NCBI RefSeq assembly: GCF_018613605.1
Contig: NZ_JAGGPU010000005.1
Span: forward strand, 124,001 to 188,000
Origin: Pedobacter sp. ISL-64
Lineage (GTDB): Bacteria; Bacteroidota; Bacteroidia; Sphingobacteriales; Sphingobacteriaceae
Direction: 5' to 3'
DNA length: 64,000 nt
Shown here: positions 39,301 to 47,533 of the stretch, one piece after another
Layout: the number at the start of each line of letters is the position of its first letter
Numbering within the stretch: position 1 is the stretch's first letter
Notes under the pieces: generated by a model
Seen by the model: only the letters and a program-made list of their open reading frames with translations
The model's database searches: none
What the model was told of the DNA's origin: nothing
Position numbers and translations under genes: made by a program

Positions 39301-39594
39301 ACCGATCGTTATTTCCTGTGGTTGGAAACCGACCATTTTGAAAGCAAGTACATCCCCGGTATTTCCCTTTATAGAATACTGTCCCTGTTCATTTGTTGAT
39401 ACAACCGTGTTCTTGGGATTGTTCTTAGCCTTGAGTAGCACGATTACTCCGCGCAGCGGTGCGGGGTTGTCGCTCCCCACAACCTTTCCTGTAATCTGCC
39501 TCTCCTGGGCATAACCTTTTAAGTGCAGGAGCACTAAGAAAATTACCACCAGCAAAAAAGCCGGTAATTTCCGAATAGAAATTGTTTGGTTCAT
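36382..39594 (-). CDS. susC: SusC-like TonB-dependent outer-membrane transporter
   Basis: A 1070-residue SusC/RagA transporter. Signal peptide (cleavage near GYAQ, residue 29), a carboxypeptidase-D regulatory-like domain (33-110), a TonB-box-like LDEVVVIGY (about 113-121), plug domain with QIRGVSSISGSNSPLFVIDG and SATAIYGSQATNGVVVITTKRG, and a long beta-barrel ending in FTIGANIALR. No STN domain, so no anti-sigma signalling; control comes from the HTCS. It imports oligosaccharides cut at the surface. First gene of the susC-susD-SGBP unit. Confidence 0.96.
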   Translation of the reverse strand: MNQTISIRKLPAFLLVVIFLVLLHLKGYAQERQITGKVVGSDNPAPLRGVIVLLKAKNNPKNTVVSTNEQGQYSIKGNTGDVLAFKMVGFQPQEITIGDGSVINVTLKIETTKLDEVVVIGYAKVARKDVTGSISSIKGDDLRQTQPTTFDQALQGKVAGVVVQQVSGQPGGGVSIQIRGVSSISGSNSPLFVIDGIIIPPVNDPGSGSNPLNAINPAEIESIDVLKDASATAIYGSQATNGVVVITTKRGKAGAPQITYDFYAGYQEILKRLPTVDLQQFATFINARSAASGWSFDKRPLFANPQYLGKGTNWQEELFRKAPQMNHTLTVSGGDDRTQYLLSTSYFNQEGIAIGSDFSRYSLRLNLDNKTTNWLKIGTSLQLSHIDEKVNSTSSNVIATALSLTPDVPVTNSDGSWGGVIDPNGWVPPVANPVALAEIIKHLRKRNQVFGNVYAEIQLAKGLSLRNELSGNFDFNTEDRYSPIYSFGKGNVNPNSGSSSAGQNFNIVIRNFLTYNHNFKKFRFDALAGHESQESTFQNLGGARRNFASDNVQAISGGDATTATNFGNNSLSDPTGGSAQESYFGRVNFSWNDKYLLTGNIRNDGSSNFPSYNRWVTTYSGGFAWKIKNEAFLKDIKAINDLKLRLGYGLTNNQGIPGNTFVTQLQTIANGLSGIAQFQVNLANADVTWEKTDYYSAGLDGTLFKGRLSFTLEAYSRLTKGLLLQVPLPGYSGSVAGYGPGSMQAPFANVGSLTNKGFDIQINSTNINAKNFGWKTSFTVSRNINKVTYLGAGGADANLSKKSYVINDIIQKTTVGRPIGEFYGYVFDGIFSTPADFKNHARPADPSGKPYPISPAGGGIWYGDRMFKDLNGDGIIDSKDQTFLGSPIPKFQFGINNTFNYKNFDLNIFFSGSYGGKVFNQMAIQQTNPQNGAAYFTSVLDYANLALVDPKGSSSDVNNVYVTNPNTTIAGLRNDNTNGNNRPNSLMIEDGSFLRCKNITLGYRLSEKFLSKISVRSVRVYANVSNAFIITKYKGMDPEIGSWDPLQAGWDSGYYPQPRVFTIGANIALR

Positions 39595-39720
39595 ATTTGG
39601 TTTATTTTGGTTTGTTTAGCCCTTAATTAACGACACCTCCAGGAGCAGCGAGAAATAAGAGTTTATTCTTCCCTAACACTGACCCTAGTTGTTTGCCATT
39701 AATTATTGGCTTTGAATATT

Positions 39721-39728
39721 CAAATATA
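39721..39728 (-). promoter_or_regulatory. Candidate -7 element of the susC promoter
   Basis: On the minus strand these bases read TATATTTG, an exact fit to the Bacteroidota -7 consensus TAnnTTTG, about 127 bp before the susC start. TTTG sequences lie upstream (nearest suitable at 39755-39758), but the 26-bp spacing is longer than usual, so only the -7 match is firm. Confidence 0.4.
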
Positions 39729-40572
39729 GTTTCAAGTCAAACTGACGAATGCCTCAAATGATACAAAGAAGGATATTTTTGTTACATGGCTATCGGTTGC
39801 ATTTTGATTAGAAAGCTAAACAAAACACCTGTTAAGCACTGAAAAACAGACAAATAACTAAAAAACAACATAATTTTGCCTTATAAAAACATCTCTCCCT
39901 TATGTAACATTTTATCAATTTTTAGGCTTTATCTTGAAATGATTATGTTAACTAAAGTCACATAAATCCCCTAAAAACCATTTATGTTTTAACGGATAAT
40001 TGTAAGCAACCCTTGCCTGTAAAATACTAAAATTAACAGGCAACATTTGTTACCTATTTAGTAACATATATACCCCGTGTACAAATTACCTATAGTTACT
40101 TTTAATTGTTGGCATGCAGATCCTATAACCCATGGACCGGCCTTACTTTTTATAATCAGCGTGATTGCTGGTTCGAATCAGTATTACCGTCTATTGCAGG
40201 TTTATCAGTTTCAGCCTGCTAATAATAACTATATCTAACCAAAAAAAATTATGAGCATGAAAATCATCAATCTAACAAGGCTGTTAGAACCAACAAGACT
40301 GTGGCTCCGGCTAATGTCGGGAAGTGCATGGCCCGTCAGCATACAAGCAATCGAAAACCGAAAAAACACAACATCAACTGATGGTAACAAACCGTTTTCC
40401 TGTATTAACTCAATAAAAAGGAAAACAAACCACATTACCTGCATCAATGGTTTCCCTATCCGATCAATAAAAAAAACTATCTGTAAAAAGCTAGTCATTT
40501 AACCTATTATTAGCTGTTATTAGATCAAATATCAATCTAATACAGTTTACTAACCAAATCATCTACAACAAT
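39729..40572. promoter_or_regulatory. Long divergent control region between susC and the GH5-ricin gene
   Basis: About 850 bp, A+T rich, with no convincing gene. It carries a repeated motif: TTGTTACAT at 39779-39787, ATGTAACA at 39902-39909, and the inverted pair TGTTAC/GTAACA at 40048-40053 and 40061-40066. There is also an ACATAAAT/ATTTATGT palindrome (39960-39987). These are candidate binding sites for the HTCS or a global regulator. A plus-strand frame at 40251-40502 shows no family features and is opposed by an equal antisense frame. Confidence 0.4.
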
Positions 40573-42270
40573 ATGAGAACCTTAAAATATTTTATGGGCA
40601 TCTTCCTGTTCCTTTTGGTAACAAGATGCCAAAAACCGGAAGTTGCCCTTCCAGAATCGGACACAACTAATAAAACAACTGCCAGAACGTTAACCGCAAC
40701 CAGTTATCCAAGTTATAACCTATCACCTCTTCCACCCGATCAATCGGGAGTAAACAGCACGGCGATGCAGCTCTCGGCAAAATTCACACTGGGCTGGAAT
40801 ATAGGCAACACACTTGAGGCAATTGGCGGTGAAACAAACTGGGGCAATCCTATGGTGAGCCAGGCGCTTATCGATCAGGTTAAAAGAAGCGGTTTTACTG
40901 CAGTTCGGATCCCTTGCTCATGGAACCAATATATGGCCAACAGTGCTACGGCAGAGCTTCAGCAATCATGGCTAAACAGGGTAAAGCAGGTTGTGCAATA
41001 CTGTGTTAACGATGGCCTGTATGTAATCTTAAATATCCATTGGGACGGAGGCTGGCTGGAGAACAACTGCACCACAGCTCAACAGGCCGCGGTTAACGCC
41101 ATGCAAAAAGCTTTTTGGGAGCAGATTGCTACACAGATGCGTGATTTTGACGAACATGTTATGTTTGCCAGTGCTAATGAACCTGCGGTATCAGATGCAA
41201 CCGGAATGGGTGTTCTGCTTTCCTATCATCAAACCTTTGTGAATGCCGTCAGATCAACTGGTGGCCGAAATAGTTACAGGGTGTTGGTTATTCAGGGACC
41301 CACAACCAGCATTGAATACACCAATAATTTAATGAATACCTTACCCACCGATCCTGCAGCCAATCGCCTGATGGTTGAAGTACACCATTATACTCCCTTT
41401 AATTTTGCCGGTCTAACCCAGGATGTAAGTTGGGGCAATATGTTTTATTATTGGGGCGATGGATATCATTCTACTACTGATGCTTCACGGAATGCCACTT
41501 ATGGTGAGGAATCAAATGCTGGAGCAGATTTTTCGCTGATGAAGACCAAGTATATTGATAAGGGCATTCCGGTTATATTGGGAGAATATGGAGCAATCCG
41601 GCGGTCGACAACGCTTTCTGGAGATGCGTTGACACTCCATCTGGCCAGCAGGGCATACTATATAAATCATGTTACCCATCAGGCACTCTTAAATGGCTTA
41701 CTTCCATTTTATTTCGATGATGGGTCAAGTGGAAACAATGCATTTAGAATCATTGACAGGCAGACAAACGGAGTTGCTGATCAGCAAGGCCTTGCTGCAT
41801 TGGTACAGGGCGCACAAAATAATACCACTTCAACCATCCAGGTGGGACAAGTTTACCAGATTGTAAACAGATACAGTTTTAAGGCATTGGAAATTGGAGG
41901 ATGGGGTACTGCCAATCAAACACCCGCTCAGCAATGGGCTTATGTAGCGGGGGCAAACCAGCAGTTCAAAGTGGAAGATGCGGGAGGTGGATATTACAGG
42001 TTAACACCAATGCATGCTACCGGAAAGTGTTTAGAAATTAATGGCTGGAGCACCGCTGATGGCGGCCAGGTAGCTTTATGGGATTACAGTGGTGGTGCAA
42101 ATCAAAAATGGTCAATTCAGATTACCACTAACGGATATTATAGGATCATTAATGTAAATAGCGGAAAGGCTTTGGATATTAATGGATCTTCACTCAACAA
42201 TGGCGGCACTGCTATTCAATGGTCTTATACCGGTGGGCGTAACCAGCAGTGGGCATTTTTGAAAATATAG
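40573..42270 (+). CDS. GH5 endoglucanase lipoprotein with C-terminal ricin-type lectin domain
   Basis: Third GH5 paralogue, 565 residues, divergent from the rest of the PUL. Lipobox LVTRC (Cys19); GH5 domain about 62-410 with GWNIGNTLEA, NIHWDGGW, acid/base E203 (ASANEPA) and nucleophile E338 (LGEYGAI). A ricin B / CBM13-like trefoil follows (about 425-565), with three repeats each carrying a Q-x-W-type end (QQWAY, QKWSI, QQWAFL) and G-K-x-L-[ED]-I-[ND]-G. The lectin module should hold galactose- or xylose-bearing glycan near the active site. The frameshifted relic at 3950 resembles this copy most. It has its own promoter region shared with susC. Confidence 0.92.
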   Translation: MRTLKYFMGIFLFLLVTRCQKPEVALPESDTTNKTTARTLTATSYPSYNLSPLPPDQSGVNSTAMQLSAKFTLGWNIGNTLEAIGGETNWGNPMVSQALIDQVKRSGFTAVRIPCSWNQYMANSATAELQQSWLNRVKQVVQYCVNDGLYVILNIHWDGGWLENNCTTAQQAAVNAMQKAFWEQIATQMRDFDEHVMFASANEPAVSDATGMGVLLSYHQTFVNAVRSTGGRNSYRVLVIQGPTTSIEYTNNLMNTLPTDPAANRLMVEVHHYTPFNFAGLTQDVSWGNMFYYWGDGYHSTTDASRNATYGEESNAGADFSLMKTKYIDKGIPVILGEYGAIRRSTTLSGDALTLHLASRAYYINHVTHQALLNGLLPFYFDDGSSGNNAFRIIDRQTNGVADQQGLAALVQGAQNNTTSTIQVGQVYQIVNRYSFKALEIGGWGTANQTPAQQWAYVAGANQQFKVEDAGGGYYRLTPMHATGKCLEINGWSTADGGQVALWDYSGGANQKWSIQITTNGYYRIINVNSGKALDINGSSLNNGGTAIQWSYTGGRNQQWAFLKI

Positions 42271-42307
42271 ACATTACAAATCAATAATCTAATACCGTTG
42301 CTCCGCA

Positions 42308-42427
42308 ATGGTGCCTGTTTACCATGCGCTATATGATGAAACGGGGCAGGCAACAGGATATTGGCTAACTAATATGCTATTCCAAGAGGAAGCCAAAGCG
42401 GTCGCCAGAAAGATCGAAATCCAATAA
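42308..42427 (+). CDS. Possible 39-residue protein or gene remnant before a terminator
   Basis: A short frame begins MVPVYHALYDETGQATGYWL and ends AVARKIEIQ, with natural-looking amphipathic composition. Its stop codon runs straight into a strong terminator. No start region or family is recognised. It could be a small real gene or the last piece of a lost one. Confidence 0.35.
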   Translation: MVPVYHALYDETGQATGYWLTNMLFQEEAKAVARKIEIQ

Positions 42428-42457
42428 AAAATGCCGCATACAGCGGCATTTTTTTTT
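42426..42457 (+). terminator. Rho-independent terminator
   Basis: AAAAAATGCCGC, loop ATACA, then GCGGCAT followed by a run of nine T. It closes the GH5-ricin transcript (and the small frame) on the plus strand. The A-run on the other side may let it work for the convergent direction too. Confidence 0.85.
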
Positions 42458-42610
42458 ACATAATCTCGATCAATAGACTTAAAAAAAGAGCTGATGGCAG
42501 CTGGAAGATCAATGCATTACCCCCTAAGCTGGAAAAGAGTTTTAACATCCTGACCAATTAACCAGTTAATAAATGTGCGAGAATAAAAGATACATCTGCC
42601 GGCTTTCGTA

Positions 42611-44380
42611 CTAAAAGCGCTTTGCTGGATTAATTAATGGTAAACTGAAATAAAAAACCGAGCCCTTTGTTAACTGGCTTTCTGCCCATATCTTTCCGCC
42701 ATGTCTCTGTATAATCTCGGCAGATAGATAAAGTCCTATTCCAAAACCGGCAACAGTACTCATCCGATTGTTTTCTACCCGGTAAAACCGTTCGAATAGT
42801 TTTGGGATATCGTTTTCATCTATTCCCATGCCATGATCCATTATGCGGAATACAGCTGTACCGTTCTCAAGATAACTGTCAATAGTTATTTCACTATCGG
42901 CCGGCGAATATTTCACCGCATTGCTGATCAGATTATTGACCACATGGCCAAGTTTGTCTCTGTCTGCGTTCACAAAAAAACCTGGCTGGAATGTGAACTT
43001 TATATTATGGTTGTTTACCGTTGCAATATATTCCTCTACCACTTCCTTAAGCAGGACAGACATTTCTATGGGCTGAAAATCCGTCAGCATTTTTCCCGAT
43101 TCCAAACGCGAGAGGTTGAGAAAACCATTGATCATGCCAGTCATTTTATTGATCTGACGCTCAGCGCCCTGGAGGGCCTTGTCTGCAAAGCCGTTCATTG
43201 TACCCTTGGCTTTCAGCTGCATAACCTGAATATAACCTTTCATGGAAGTAAGCGGTGTCTTGAGTTCGTGACTGACCATTGCAATAAAATCATTCTTCCG
43301 CTGTTCATCCCTTTTCTGATCTGTCACGTCCATTAAAACAGCATAAAAGCTATCAAAATCGCCATAGCTGCCTTTTTTTAACTTGCCTACGATCCTCATC
43401 CAACGGTTCTCACCAGAAATAAGATGTTTGATCGGATAGGTATAATCCAGAGGCTTTCCAAGATTGATACAGTCATGAACGACCCCTTGGAGCGCTGATA
43501 GGTATTCGGCACCAACACTGCTCAGCACCATTGCCCAGCTTATCTCCCCCTCAAAGGGCAGACCACAGAGTTTCCTGAACCGCTCTGATACTTCAACCCG
43601 TCCTGTTTTGATATCCAGGTTACAACTACCCAGCTCTGCGGCGTCGAAGGCCGACTGTAAGTTATCTTCGCTCTCCCTCAGCGCATCGAGTGCGTCTTTA
43701 AGCTGAGCGTTCACTTCTTTCTGAAGATCATTGACCGCTGCGAGTTTTTCATTGATAGTTTCGAGCTCCTGTGTTCTTAGCCTGACTATATTTTCAAGGT
43801 TTTCATTGAGTTCATCTGCATTTTTTCTTGCCGCTTCAAGTTCCCTGTGCCTGGTTTCCAAAAGCAACTGGTTTTTCTTCAGCTCGCTCAGATCGGTAAT
43901 AATGACGCTTAGTGAAGTGCCTTCATCAAGGTTAAGCGCCTTTAGAGAGAGCTGAGCCGCCAAGGAAGTTCCCGAGCTGTTCATGATATCGACTTCTGCC
44001 CTGGTGTCCACTTCCCAAGCGCCATCGATTGTCTCTCTGACAAAGGCCTGATCTTCTGTTGAAAAAAATGCCAAAAAGTTTAGACCGATAACTTTTTCTA
44101 AAGGTAGCCCCAAAAGCCGTGCGAGTTGTGAGTTGCAATACAGTACCCTATAGGATTCATCGAGCGTAAGTGCGCTTTCGGTCATCTGTTCGATAAAGAT
44201 CCTGTAGGTATGATCAGCACTCTTAAGCGTAAAAAGCTGATGACCATCCTGACCATTTACAATCAGGGCATCAACTTCTCCAGAGCGGATTGCATGGATA
44301 ATATCGTTGGCTTCCTCGAGCTGGATACGAAGTTCTTCATAGGCCCGCTCGAGCCTGATATGTTCACTTGACTTCTGCAT
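42611..44380 (-). CDS. PAS-domain histidine kinase of the kai operon
   Basis: A 589-residue cytosolic sensor kinase without membrane segments. An N-terminal coiled helix leads to a PAS domain (about 55-165; YRVLYCNSQLARLLGLPLEKVIG), a long coiled coil (170-245), a second PAS-type domain (about 248-355), then HisKA with H371 (AMVSHELKTP) and an HATPase domain (N-box NNLISNAVKYSP, G-box GFGIGLYLSAEI). No receiver is attached. It lies 3 bp after the second kaiB gene, so it is the last gene of a kaiC-kaiB-kaiB-kinase unit. By analogy with SasA-type kinases it may read out the KaiC/KaiB state, though the typical KaiB-like sensor domain of SasA is absent here. Confidence 0.88.
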   Translation of the reverse strand: MQKSSEHIRLERAYEELRIQLEEANDIIHAIRSGEVDALIVNGQDGHQLFTLKSADHTYRIFIEQMTESALTLDESYRVLYCNSQLARLLGLPLEKVIGLNFLAFFSTEDQAFVRETIDGAWEVDTRAEVDIMNSSGTSLAAQLSLKALNLDEGTSLSVIITDLSELKKNQLLLETRHRELEAARKNADELNENLENIVRLRTQELETINEKLAAVNDLQKEVNAQLKDALDALRESEDNLQSAFDAAELGSCNLDIKTGRVEVSERFRKLCGLPFEGEISWAMVLSSVGAEYLSALQGVVHDCINLGKPLDYTYPIKHLISGENRWMRIVGKLKKGSYGDFDSFYAVLMDVTDQKRDEQRKNDFIAMVSHELKTPLTSMKGYIQVMQLKAKGTMNGFADKALQGAERQINKMTGMINGFLNLSRLESGKMLTDFQPIEMSVLLKEVVEEYIATVNNHNIKFTFQPGFFVNADRDKLGHVVNNLISNAVKYSPADSEITIDSYLENGTAVFRIMDHGMGIDENDIPKLFERFYRVENNRMSTVAGFGIGLYLSAEIIQRHGGKIWAESQLTKGSVFYFSLPLINPAKRF

Positions 44381-44383
44381 AAC

Positions 44384-44698
44384 TTAATAACTGATACCCA
44401 AACCTTTCAATACTTTCGCACGGTCAGAGCAGTCTCCTATCAGTTTTTTGATAGGAACTGGCGATTTTTTGATCAACATCGGGATGGCCGTCACATCTTC
44501 CTGCTGCACTAATAAGGGCTGCTGATGTGCATCAATGATATCCAGCTCGTACCTGCCAGCAATAAATTCCTCACATATTGCACGGATGTTGACAACTGCC
44601 CTTGCGGAAACTGGTGATGCACCTGCAATAAAAAGCCTAAGCGAAAAAAAATCAGCGCTTTGAGTACTATCTGGATGATCGGGGTTTCCTATAGGCAT
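44384..44698 (-). CDS. kaiB: KaiB-family protein, second copy
   Basis: A 104-residue KaiB domain with a 16-residue N-terminal extension. Core features: FSLRLFIAGASPVSARAV, an IRAICEEFIAG helix, YELDIIDAHQQPLL, the cis-Pro-type ITAIPMLIKKSPVP-like strand, and the closing IGDCSDRAKVLKGLGI. KaiB is a thioredoxin-like protein that in cyanobacteria switches fold and binds KaiC. It is divergent from the first copy, which suggests the two have different partners or states. The gene sits 2 bp after the first kaiB and 3 bp before the kinase. Confidence 0.88.
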   Translation of the reverse strand: MPIGNPDHPDSTQSADFFSLRLFIAGASPVSARAVVNIRAICEEFIAGRYELDIIDAHQQPLLVQQEDVTAIPMLIKKSPVPIKKLIGDCSDRAKVLKGLGISY

Positions 44699-44700
44699 AA

Positions 44701-44988
44701 CTAATTATTAATCTTTGTACGTATGTCCAGCCCCACAAGAACTTTTTCCTCATTTGAAAGGTCGCCTATAATTTTACGGACCGGTTCAGGCACCTTTTTT
44801 ACCAGTGTCGGAATGGCAAATATCTGATCACCTTCAGCCAGCTGTGGTTTTTCCAAAAGATCGATCACCTCAATACTATATTCTCCTTTCAGATGCTCCT
44901 CGCAGAGTTTTTTCAGGTTTTCCAGTGCGACTACCGATTTATTGGTTTTACCGGCCACATATAGCCGGAGTTCATATGCTTTCCCCAC
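44701..44988 (-). CDS. kaiB: KaiB-family protein, first copy
   Basis: A 95-residue KaiB. Core features: [71 protein letters not shown] and LVGLDI. The start codon is GTG and overlaps the TAG stop of kaiC by one base (TAGTG), indicating coupled translation. Length and motif spacing are close to cyanobacterial KaiB. Confidence 0.92.
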   Translation of the reverse strand: MGKAYELRLYVAGKTNKSVVALENLKKLCEEHLKGEYSIEVIDLLEKPQLAEGDQIFAIPTLVKKVPEPVRKIIGDLSNEEKVLVGLDIRTKINN

Positions 44989-46736
44989 TATTTATTTTTT
45001 TTGTTTACATTTTTTTCTTTCCCACTTTCATCTCCCCTGCGCAGATCAGCAATTTTGTTTATCGTTTCGCCCATGATCTGTTTTTTTAAGGCCTCTTCAA
45101 CATAAACTTTATTGAGTTCCTCTTCTGCTGATTCATATTCGGATCTTAAACTTTCGATCTTTGATTCTAAAATTTTCCGTTTTCGCTCAAGTTCACGGTC
45201 CTTACGGCTGACAGCTTGGGCATGGATGACCTCGCCAGTCTGCGCCATAAGCATCCTTGCCTCCCGCGCCGAGCCGGTTAGCACGCCATCCTCGGTCAGA
45301 TATACATCCACCAGATCTAATCCCTTATCGGTAATCACAAATTCGCGTATCTGGTTTGAATGTTTCATTCCTCTTGACTTCATGATATACATTCCACGAT
45401 TCCGCTCACCGTTGCTCTCTATATCACGGATTAAAAGCCAGGCATCAACAAGCGAAGAAACCCCTTCATCGGTCTGTTCATTAACTATATTATTAAGGGT
45501 GAGAGCTGTAAACATTACCGTAATCTGTTCAGCCTGCAGAAAATCGATCAGGCGCACGAGCATGGTTTTCACATCACTGACCGATCCTATCGTGATCAGA
45601 TTGGTGATCGGATCAAGTATAACAACAGATGGCTTGGACTTTCTAATTGCCTTATGGATCGCTACCAGATGCATCTCCAGTCCGTACAAAGTAGGGCGTG
45701 AGGCGTAAAATTCAAGCGTTCCTTCCTTAAGGTGTTTTTGAAGATCTAAGCCTATAGAACGCATATTTCTGATGATCTGTTTTGGGGATTCTTCGAAAGC
45801 AAAAAAAAGGCATTTCTCTCCCCTCAGGCAGGCCGCATTGGCAAATGTTGCTGCTATACTGGTCTTACCCGTGCCGGCCGTCCCTGAAACCAGGATACTG
45901 CTCCCTTTATAAAAGCCAGAATTTCCCAGCATTTTGTCCAGCGCGGCAATACCTGAGGGCAAGCTTTTTGTGGAGACCTCATGATTCAGCTCCAGGGAGG
46001 TAACGGGAAGCACAGAGATGCCCTCATCGTCGATCAGAAAGGGATATTCATTGGTTCCATGGACCGATCCCCGGTATTTTACAACCCTGAGCCTCCTAGT
46101 GGAGATCTGGTTGATAATCCTGTGATCAAGTAAAATTACACAATCTGACACGTACTCTTCAAGGCCCTGGCGGGTAAGGCCATTCCCTCCACGTTCACCT
46201 GTTATGACGGCTGTAACGCCTTTCGATTTTAAAAACTGAAAAAGTCTCCTGATCTCTGCCCGCAGCACTGCTGTATTATTTAAGCCCGCGAAAAGGTTTT
46301 CGATGGTATCAAGTGCTACCCTTTTTGCGCCTATACTGTCAATTGCATAGCCAAGCCGGATAAAAAGCCCCTCTAGGTCATACTCTCCGGTCTCCTCAAT
46401 TTCTGAGCGGTCAATATGCACGTAATCCAACCTTATCTTCTTATCCTTTTCTAATTGTTCCAGATCAAATCCAAGTGATGCTACGTTCGCTTTAAGTTCT
46501 TCGGCCTTTTCCTCAAAAGCCATAAATACTCCTGGTTCACCGTAATCCATGGCTCCTTTTACAATGAACTCTATGGAAAAAAGTGTTTTTCCAGAACCGG
46601 CCTCACCACAAACAAGTGTGGGTCTTCCCGAGGGCAGCCCGCCTAATGTAATCTCATCAAGTCCGGAAATACCAGTAAGTGTTTTAGGAATTGTACCAGT
46701 TGAGCGCCTTTCCAGCTGATTTTTTGATTTAGCCAT
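44988..46736 (-). CDS. kaiC: KaiC-family ATPase
   Basis: A 582-residue tandem RecA-like ATPase. First domain: Walker A GEAGSGKT (44-51), catalytic Glu pair E75/E76. Second domain: Walker A GTAGTGKT (285-292), Glu pair E315/E316. In cyanobacterial KaiC the phosphorylated pair is Ser-Thr in a HISTITD segment; here the matching segment is GVSSLVD with S427-S428, so autophosphorylation is plausible. The tail after about 500 is a charged coiled coil of 70 residues, longer than the cyanobacterial tail. No kaiA is visible. It heads a tight operon with two kaiB genes and a histidine kinase. Such KaiC homologues outside cyanobacteria are mostly linked to stress responses, not proven clocks. Confidence 0.93.
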   Translation of the reverse strand: MAKSKNQLERRSTGTIPKTLTGISGLDEITLGGLPSGRPTLVCGEAGSGKTLFSIEFIVKGAMDYGEPGVFMAFEEKAEELKANVASLGFDLEQLEKDKKIRLDYVHIDRSEIEETGEYDLEGLFIRLGYAIDSIGAKRVALDTIENLFAGLNNTAVLRAEIRRLFQFLKSKGVTAVITGERGGNGLTRQGLEEYVSDCVILLDHRIINQISTRRLRVVKYRGSVHGTNEYPFLIDDEGISVLPVTSLELNHEVSTKSLPSGIAALDKMLGNSGFYKGSSILVSGTAGTGKTSIAATFANAACLRGEKCLFFAFEESPKQIIRNMRSIGLDLQKHLKEGTLEFYASRPTLYGLEMHLVAIHKAIRKSKPSVVILDPITNLITIGSVSDVKTMLVRLIDFLQAEQITVMFTALTLNNIVNEQTDEGVSSLVDAWLLIRDIESNGERNRGMYIMKSRGMKHSNQIREFVITDKGLDLVDVYLTEDGVLTGSAREARMLMAQTGEVIHAQAVSRKDRELERKRKILESKIESLRSEYESAEEELNKVYVEEALKKQIMGETINKIADLRRGDESGKEKNVNKKNK

Positions 46737-46974
46737 TTATCTTTTTTTAACGCTTAAACCTTTTATAATAATATCGATCGTTCTTTCTAAACAAACAGGG
46801 AATATTAAAAAATGTTTGCAATAAGCGCATATATCAATGCCAGAATTCACTTTATTTAACTTGAACAACAGCCATACATCCGTTGCAGGCCAACAAAAAA
46901 ACAGAGAAACATCTTACCCCCATCCGTTCATCCAACATCAAAGGTCATTCCGCATCTATCCGGCAGAACATATA

Positions 46975-47007
46975 AAAAGCGGGCATCCCATACCGCTGCC
47001 CGCTTTT
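46975..47007. terminator. Terminator hairpin after the small acidic gene
   Basis: AAAAGCGGGCA and TGCCCGCTTTT are exact inverted copies with an 11-base loop, 7 bp beyond the minus-strand stop at 47014. It is symmetrical and could also serve plus-strand transcripts. The remaining 46737-46974 holds only the A+T-rich upstream region of kaiC. Confidence 0.75.
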
Positions 47008-47013
47008 AAAGTG

Positions 47014-47202
47014 CTAGGCATTTCCGCCCGCATTTCCGGCAAGATCTCCCCCAACATCATCTTCATCATCAGTTTCACCGGTAAGCCCCCGTTGAACCTC
47101 GTTATCATCAGCTTCTTTTTCTTCGTTGGGACTTATCCTCGACTGTTCATTGCCATTTTCATCTTCGTGGTCTTCTTCTTTTGGATCGATGTAATTTTTC
47201 AT
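47014..47202 (-). CDS. Small acidic hydrophilic protein
   Basis: A 62-residue protein very rich in Glu, Asp, Asn and Gly (begins MKNYIDPKEEDHEDENGNEQ, ends in a D-E-D-D / G-G-D-L-A-G-N-A-G-G-N-A stretch). No membrane segment or cysteine. A clear terminator directly after the stop supports it as a real gene. Function unknown; it resembles other small charged proteins in this region, possibly stress-related. Confidence 0.6.
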   Translation of the reverse strand: MKNYIDPKEEDHEDENGNEQSRISPNEEKEADDNEVQRGLTGETDDEDDVGGDLAGNAGGNA

Positions 47203-47291
47203 AGTATCTGTTTTTATTGTAAAACAGATACTTTATACTATAGTTTCAAAAAATTAACAAAGTGGCACTAAATGGTTGCCTGTTCAATAAC

Positions 47292-47368
47292 TGGTCGGGA
47301 TAGGAAGATTCGAACTTCCGACCTCCAGCACCCCATGCTGGCGCGATACCTGGCTACGCTATATCCCG
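47292..47368 (-). tRNA. tRNA-Pro (anticodon GGG)
   Basis: Minus-strand 77-nt cloverleaf: acceptor CGGGATA pairs with TATCCCG, anticodon stem CCAGC/GCTGG encloses loop ATGGGGT giving anticodon GGG, the T-arm is GGAAG-TTCGAAT-CTTCC, and CCA is encoded. The acceptor, D-arm (GTAGCCAGGTATCGC) and T-arm are all normal. No integrase or attachment repeat is seen beside it. Confidence 0.95.
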
Positions 47369-47533
47369 TTCGCCGGATTCCCTTTAGGGAACACGAAAAT
47401 TGGTACAAAGATATATCACATTGCGCTTTTGACAGAAAAATTTTTAAAAAAGGTTGAAGGATTATTGAATTTTCAACAGAAAATGAACAGCTCTTTACCT
47501 TAAACTTTTTAACAATGCGAATGTTATATAAAA

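Noticed and set aside
40251-40502. Plus-strand frame of 83 codons in the susC/GH5 divergent region
   Set aside because: An equally long antisense frame covers the same bases, and neither shows a recognisable family; better explained as regulatory DNA.
47292-47368. tRNA as the attachment site of a genomic island
   Set aside because: No integrase, no direct repeat of the tRNA 3' end and no mobile genes were found on either side.
47272-47457. Plus-strand frame of 61 codons crossing the tRNA-Pro gene
   Set aside because: It reads through the antisense of a complete tRNA cloverleaf; its apparent peptide is an artefact.
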